Assembly: GCA_021792885.1 (NCBI GenBank)
Contig: JAJYTV010000065.1
Location: forward strand, 1-8,403
Source: Bacillota bacterium
Lineage (GTDB): Bacteria > Bacillota > Sulfobacillia > JAJZYS01 > JAJYTV01
DNA: 8,403 nt
Direction of reading: 5' to 3'
Part shown: positions 4,690-8,403 of the stretch, one piece after another
Numbering within the stretch: position 1 is the stretch's first letter
How the letters are laid out: every line of letters starts with the position of its first letter
Notes under the pieces: generated by a model
Databases searched by the model: none
What the model was told of the DNA's origin: nothing
What the model saw: only the letters and a program-made list of their open reading frames with translations
Made by a program: the position numbers and the translations under genes

Positions 4690-7600
4690 TCACCAGGTAA
4701 GCGTCGCGGGGGTGCTCGTCGCGAACCCTTCGACCGAAGCCGAGAGCTGGGCGCTGAAGTCGCTGTTCGGTGCGGTCGAGCCACCGGTGATGACCGCCGA
4801 TGCCTGGCCGCTGCTGCCGGTGAGGACGACGGTCGGGGCGAGATGGAACGGCGGGTCCTGGTTCTGGTCGGTATCGCTTCCGGTAGGGGCGGTCAGGCTG
4901 AACGTGACCGGGATGCCCTGGATGGGATTGCCGTTCGCGTCCACCACGGTGTATATCGTCCCGAAGTTCCCGTCGATCGCCACCGTCTGCCCGTCGATCG
5001 GGCTCGAGATCTTGATCGGGGCGAGCGCGGCCACGGCGACCTGCTGCGTGCTGCCGGGAGCCGCCTGCAGCCAGAGTTCCACACCCTTGGATCCAGGGGC
5101 GAGGGTCACGGTGGCAATGGGGTCGCCACCCTGGCTTGCCGAGAAGGTCGTGCCGCTCGTCAGCAGGTCGACCGTCTGGGGGGAGGTCGCAGAGACGGTG
5201 GTGGGCATCCCCTTCGCGTCGACCGGGCGCACCCAGACCTGCTCCTGGCCGCCGGCGGGAGGCGGCACCCCTGGCCGTCCGAGCTGGTCGAAGAGCGCGA
5301 CACCGGTCTCGGGTCCGGGCTGCAGCTCCACGACGACCGAGATCTGGAGGTGGACGCTCTGCACCGCGGCTTGGCTGAGGTCGGAGACATAGACGTCGAT
5401 GCTTCCAGGGCTGTCGGCCCGCATCGTCCAGCTGGCGGCGCCATCGTGCAGGGCTTGCGGTCCGCTTTCCGACATGCCGACCACATCCGGCGTCGCGGCC
5501 GGTCGGCCGTTCGCGTCGAGTGCCTCGACATGTATTGACAGGGTGTCGCCCACCGACGCGATGCTGGTGCTGCCGGTGGTCTGATCGACGATCGACGCAT
5601 GGAGTGTCCGCGCATCCGAAAGCACGTTCATGGTTGCGCTGCCTTGCGTGAATGGGGAAAGGGAAGTGACGGACGGGATGACGGCGTCGATCTGGCCCTG
5701 TCCCGGGCTGCTGCCCGCTTCGAAGGTGGTCGACGCGCTCGGACCCCAGTCGCTGAGGAGACCCCACTGGAACTGCGGGTAGCCTTCGGTGAACGAGGGC
5801 GGGGTGATCCGCCAGTAGACGTTGACCGGGAAGACCTTTCCGGTCGCATCCTTGCCCTCGACCGTCACGACGGTGTCGGCGCCTGGTGTGACACCCTGCG
5901 ACGCAGGGCGCATGATGAGGCTCAGGGGCGGCGTGACGACAGGAACCGGGATCTGCGACGCGGCCGCGCCGGAACGCACCGTGACGGTTGTCATGCCCGA
6001 TGTCTTCGCCGAAACCTCCACCGGCGTCGCCGGATCGGAGTTGACGGTCACGACGTTGCCGTTGGTCACCGGGGTGTTGGCGACGGCCTTGACCGTAACG
6101 CCTGCGCCGGCGGATGCGGTGATCGCGGCGCTCGTCTTGTAGCCCTGGCGGTCGAACGCGATTGCCGAGAACGGCGAGCAGGTGCTGCACTGCACCGGTA
6201 CGGGCTCGATTGTGGACGTGCCGATGTAGGCCGGTTGGCCCGGCGTGTGCGGGTGCTCGATGCGGGAGAGGATCATGGCGCGCAGCCGCGAGAGGAGCGA
6301 GGCGCTCTCTTGCGGCGTGATCGGCTCGTCGATGCGCAGCGGCCCGGTGGAGGAGGGCAGGATGCCGAACATCAGCGCCTCGGCGACGTAGCCGCGTGCA
6401 TCCTGCGGCATCGCGGCGCTGTCCGAGAAGGGAAGCGGCTGACGGGCGAGGCCTTGCGCGAGCATGCGCGCGTACTCCGCGCCGAGCCCGGCACCGGTGG
6501 AACTCGGGTACATCGCCGACTCCGTGGCGATGTCCGAAAGCTCCAGCGCGGAGCCCAGGGTGATCGGCTGGTTGGGCAGCAGGCTCGCGCCGAGGGGAAG
6601 GGACGTTGTGCCTTGCGATTCGTACGCCGAGGGGTAGGCGACGATGCCTTGGACCCATCCCTGCTCCTCGGCTTGTTCGATGTAGTAGACGCCCGGCGTC
6701 GAGTCAGGGACGTCCGGCAGGGAGGAAACCGTCCTGTTCACATGGAGGACGTACGGCAGCTCACCCGCCGCAAGCGTCAGGTCGTAGACGAAGGCGGCGC
6801 GGCTTACCGTCGAAGGTGCGGTCGCCCAGGGCTCCTGCCCCTGCACTGCCAGCATCCGCTGCACGATCGCGTCCAGATCGAACGAGGTGGCGGGTGCGTT
6901 CGGTCCGAGCAGAGCGTCCGGGCCGACCGGCAGCAGACCGAGCTTCGCCGCCTCGTCCACGGCCCCGCGGAACTGGGAGGGGATCGCCGCGTCGTCGCGG
7001 TATGGCGAGGGCTGCGCCTGCAGGGCCGCCGCCGCTGGGGCGTCGCCGAGGGCCGCCACGGCGACGCTGAGGAGCTGCGCGCGGCTGATCGTCAGGTCCG
7101 GTCCGAAGCCCGTCGTCGTGGCCCCCTGGATCCAGTCCTTCTGGACGGCGTCCCACAGCCAAGGTGTCCGCGTGTCTCTGCTGGTGACGTCGGAGAACGG
7201 GACGTAGGAAAGCGCCGGCGCGTTCGGGTCGAAGGTCACGCCGATCGCGTAGACAGCGTTCGCCTTCGTCACGTCCGGTACGTGCGGCGGCTGGAGATAG
7301 GTGGTGGCAGGGCGCGTGCCCTGCCTGTAGGAGAGCAGCTGTGCCAGGGCGTGGCTTGCCTGGGCCGGGGTGAAGGTGACAGCGGGTCCGAAGGTTCCGT
7401 CGGCAAAGCCGTTGAGGATGCCGGTCTTGTGCGCTTCATCCACGTAGCCCCACGCCCAGGCGCCGATGCTGTCGGAGTCTGTGAAGAACGGGCGGTAGGC
7501 GACGAGCGCATTCGCCGCTTGGGTGAGGCCCAGCGCGTTGATTTCAAGCTTTGCGACCTGTTCGCGGGTCAGCGCCGACCCCGGGCTGAAGGAGTGTGGG

Positions 7601-7866
7601 CCGGTGCCCGAAAGCCAGCCGCTGTGGTATGCGGCAGCGATCTCCTGTGCGCACTGGGGGGACGTCGCGTCGAGATCCGTGAAGGGGGTCTGCGAGATGG
7701 GAAGGGGTGCGAGGTGAAGCGCGCTCGCCAGGGCGCAGGTGAACGCGGCCCTCGTTTCGGGTGCGGGAGCGGAAGCGGCGGAAACGTCAGCGGATACGAG
7801 TACTGGAAGGATCGAGCATATAGCGAACATAGATACTACCTTACGCACGAAGATCGTCGTGGACAG
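4690..7866 (-). CDS. Secreted SLH-repeat surface protein with Ig-like C-terminal region; probable CTG start
   Basis: About 1058 aa, predicted to be exported and held on the cell wall: SLH modules bind secondary cell-wall polysaccharide in S-layer and related proteins. From CTG 7866 the protein begins STTIFVRKVVSMFAICSI, then a hydrophobic core and a VSA-A cleavage site near residue 28. Six SLH-like repeats follow at about 62-115, 128-180, 224-280, 289-340, 383-450 and 479-535. They start with FTDLD, FFTDSD, PFSDV, YRDD, LPDVPD and PFSDS. The best is the second (GYVDEAHKTGILNGFADGTF). The TRAE-like motif is clear only in the first (TREQ). Residues about 550-1058 are Ser/Thr/Pro/Val-rich beta repeats of bacterial Ig-like type, and the last 90 (VVDANGNPIQGIPVTFSLT, closing with ATLTW) match a Big_1/invasin-type domain. 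A CSTC pair lies between the two regions. The SD GGAGGT is 6 bases before the CTG. GTG 7848 would also leave a good signal peptide but lacks an SD. It could be an S-layer protein or an adhesin. Confidence 0.9.
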   Translation of the reverse strand: MSTTIFVRKVVSMFAICSILPVLVSADVSAASAPAPETRAAFTCALASALHLAPLPISQTPFTDLDATSPQCAQEIAAAYHSGWLSGTGPHSFSPGSALTREQVAKLEINALGLTQAANALVAYRPFFTDSDSIGAWAWGYVDEAHKTGILNGFADGTFGPAVTFTPAQASHALAQLLSYRQGTRPATTYLQPPHVPDVTKANAVYAIGVTFDPNAPALSYVPFSDVTSRDTRTPWLWDAVQKDWIQGATTTGFGPDLTISRAQLLSVAVAALGDAPAAAALQAQPSPYRDDAAIPSQFRGAVDEAAKLGLLPVGPDALLGPNAPATSFDLDAIVQRMLAVQGQEPWATAPSTVSRAAFVYDLTLAAGELPYVLHVNRTVSSLPDVPDSTPGVYYIEQAEEQGWVQGIVAYPSAYESQGTTSLPLGASLLPNQPITLGSALELSDIATESAMYPSSTGAGLGAEYARMLAQGLARQPLPFSDSAAMPQDARGYVAEALMFGILPSSTGPLRIDEPITPQESASLLSRLRAMILSRIEHPHTPGQPAYIGTSTIEPVPVQCSTCSPFSAIAFDRQGYKTSAAITASAGAGVTVKAVANTPVTNGNVVTVNSDPATPVEVSAKTSGMTTVTVRSGAAASQIPVPVVTPPLSLIMRPASQGVTPGADTVVTVEGKDATGKVFPVNVYWRITPPSFTEGYPQFQWGLLSDWGPSASTTFEAGSSPGQGQIDAVIPSVTSLSPFTQGSATMNVLSDARTLHASIVDQTTGSTSIASVGDTLSIHVEALDANGRPAATPDVVGMSESGPQALHDGAASWTMRADSPGSIDVYVSDLSQAAVQSVHLQISVVVELQPGPETGVALFDQLGRPGVPPPAGGQEQVWVRPVDAKGMPTTVSATSPQTVDLLTSGTTFSASQGGDPIATVTLAPGSKGVELWLQAAPGSTQQVAVAALAPIKISSPIDGQTVAIDGNFGTIYTVVDANGNPIQGIPVTFSLTAPTGSDTDQNQDPPFHLAPTVVLTGSSGQASAVITGGSTAPNSDFSAQLSASVEGFATSTPATLTW

Positions 7867-7872
7867 TTTGGC

Positions 7873-7878
7873 ACCTCC
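7873..7878 (-). promoter_or_regulatory. Ribosome binding site that decides the SLH-gene start (before CTG 7866)
   Basis: GGAGGT on the minus strand (7878-7873) is a consensus Shine-Dalgarno sequence. The in-frame CTG at 7866 is 6 bases downstream, GTG 7848 is 24 bases away and ATG 7830 is 42. The upstream in-frame ATGs, at 7968 and 7926, would put a non-hydrophobic, poorly coding stretch ahead of the signal peptide. Confidence 0.6.
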
Positions 7879-7971
7879 ATGTATCAGGAAATTTGTCGTC
7901 TGTGACAGTCTACCTCTATGGAACATTTGAGAAACATGCCAAAATTGTCTTTGGATAATTGCCTGCAAGGA

Positions 7972-8001
7972 AGTATAGGACTATCCGTTCAAGGTGCTCA
8001 A
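7972..8001 (-). promoter_or_regulatory. Probable sigma-A-type promoter of the SLH gene unit
   Basis: On the minus strand TTGAGC (8001-7996, 4/6) and TATACT (7977-7972, 5/6) are separated by 18 bases. Transcription starting near 7965 would give a leader of about 100 bases before CTG 7866; long leaders are common for S-layer-type genes. The leader is AT-rich compared with the coding sequence. Confidence 0.45.
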
Positions 8002-8057
8002 TGGAATCGCGTATGAGGTGGGATGCGCGGCGGTATATGCAGACAAGCACAAAGAGC

Positions 8058-8084
8058 CCAGGACATGAACAGAGCACATCCTGG
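8058..8084 (-). repeat. RNA-type hairpin whose pairing favours the minus strand
   Basis: CCAGGACATG (8058-8067) and CACATCCTGG (8075-8084) form a 10-base stem with a 7-base loop. On minus-strand RNA all ten positions pair, two of them as G-U; on plus-strand RNA those two are A-C mismatches. Downstream on the minus strand comes GCTCTTTGTGCTTGTCT, moderately T-rich. This could end a minus-strand transcript entering from the right edge, just before the SLH promoter. Confidence 0.4.
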
Positions 8085-8091
8085 CCACACG

Positions 8092-8112
8092 GGACAACTT
8101 ATGACTTTGTCC
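8092..8112. repeat. Short inverted repeat, GGACAA/TTGTCC
   Basis: Perfect 6-base arms, GGACAA (8092-8097) and TTGTCC (8107-8112), are separated by 9 bases. The layout resembles an operator half-site pair, but the arms are short and chance cannot be excluded. Confidence 0.25.
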
Positions 8113-8189
8113 AGTCTGCGCTGCTGAGTGGCGTCCGCCGCCTCGATGCCCGAGCCAGACGGCGCCATTCTGCGGCAGCAGATGTCGCT

Positions 8190-8219
8190 GTCTCCTGACC
8201 CACAGGCGGGTCAGGAGAC
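8190..8219. repeat. Perfect 12-bp inverted repeat (strong hairpin)
   Basis: GTCTCCTGACCC (8190-8201) and GGGTCAGGAGAC (8208-8219) are exact reverse complements around ACAGGC. There is no T-run on either side, so it is not a classic intrinsic terminator. It is the longest perfect palindrome I noticed in the window. Confidence 0.7.
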
Positions 8220-8403
8220 GCCAAACGAAGGAAGCAATGAATTGGCTGCCTTGAAAGGATGACTTTGCCACCCTTGTCACATCTTCACCACGCAGGATTT
8301 GCCAGGCGTGATTTTCGGGGAATTTCCAGATCCTGAGCAAGGATTTAGGGTTGCGCAGGTAGAAGAAGCGGTGCATGGACCGAGAACTGCAAGCGATGCT
8401 GGA

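Larger units (their letters stand above)
7969..8403. other. Intergenic region upstream of the SLH gene; no supportable gene
   Basis: Apart from the promoter and three inverted repeats listed separately, I see no convincing gene. A minus-strand frame from ATG 8376 to 7981 (131 codons) has no ribosome binding site, no recognisable motif and runs through the 12-bp palindrome. A plus-strand frame 7959-8198 has the Arg/Ser-rich composition of a chance frame. At the edge, ATG 8375 opens a plus-strand frame reading MDRELQAML, which looks protein-like but is only nine codons long. Confidence 0.5.

Noticed and set aside
4058..5392. A 444-codon plus-strand frame antisense to the DUF5069-like and SLH genes
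   Set aside because: It crosses two minus-strand genes and their intergenic gap without matching either, and its composition is that of a GC-rich chance frame.
4130..6658. A long minus-strand frame of 842 codons covering the DUF5069-like gene and much of the SLH gene
   Set aside because: Only the last 158 codons resemble a protein family. The rest is Arg/Pro/His-rich, lies in another frame of the well-supported SLH gene, and is open only because the DNA is GC-rich.
7867..7880. A 14-codon frame from ATG 7880 (MEVPNCPRRSSCVR) overlapping the SLH start, as a leader peptide
   Set aside because: It has no ribosome binding site of its own, since its first codons are the SD of the SLH gene, and no attenuator-like structure follows.
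5599..7905. A 768-codon plus-strand frame antisense to the SLH gene
   Set aside because: Arg/Gly/Val-rich shadow without motifs. The opposite strand has a signal peptide, SLH repeats and Ig-like domains.
1357..8304. The 13-mer CAGGATTTGCCAG occurs both at about 1357 and at about 8292
   Set aside because: A shared 13-mer is expected about once by chance in a window of this size, and the flanks do not align well enough to suggest two copies of one element.
7981..8376. A 131-codon minus-strand frame starting MHRFFYLRNPKSLL
   Set aside because: The first third looks faintly protein-like, but there is no ribosome binding site or known motif, it crosses a perfect 12-bp palindrome, and the composition then becomes random. 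A decayed gene fragment cannot be excluded.

Overview
The window is GC-rich DNA with SLH (S-layer homology) cell-wall-anchoring repeats, strong GGAGGT-type ribosome binding sites and frequent non-ATG starts. This fits a high-GC, endospore-former-like Gram-positive bacterium (Bacillota, perhaps Alicyclobacillaceae-like). The taxonomic guess is inference. No rRNA, tRNA or CRISPR array is visible.

Layout, left to right. (1) Positions 1-1281, minus strand: a tnpB gene (IS200/IS605 type, RNA-guided nuclease family) whose 3' end runs off the left edge. Its promoter, a repeat-bearing leader and a probable transposon left end occupy 1282 to about 1490. No tnpA transposase is visible. (2) 1602-2333, plus: a two-domain PilZ protein (YcgR-like, cyclic-di-GMP receptor family) followed by a clear hairpin terminator. 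(3) 2444-3310, plus: a tandem GNAT acetyltransferase whose second half is degenerate. It converges on the next block with only 14 bases between stop codons. (4) 7866 down to 3325, minus: a likely three-gene unit. It starts with a large secreted SLH/Ig-like surface protein (about 1058 aa), continues with a DUF5069-like protein (158 aa), and ends with a compact ABC/AAA-type ATPase (COG3910-like, about 250 aa). (5) 7969-8403: a non-coding stretch holding the likely promoter of the SLH gene and three inverted repeats, one a perfect 12-bp stem. A plus-strand gene may start at the very right edge.

No defence system, biosynthetic cluster or evident new multi-gene system is present. The most unusual signals are at gene starts. 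The ATPase and the SLH protein both have a consensus Shine-Dalgarno sequence placed 6-7 bases before an in-frame CTG, and in each case the protein from that CTG looks complete (full family N-terminus, or a good signal peptide). The other points worth checking are the structured leader of tnpB, its C-x4-C zinc knuckle, the altered RxxxR motif of the PilZ protein, and the hairpin cluster upstream of the SLH gene.
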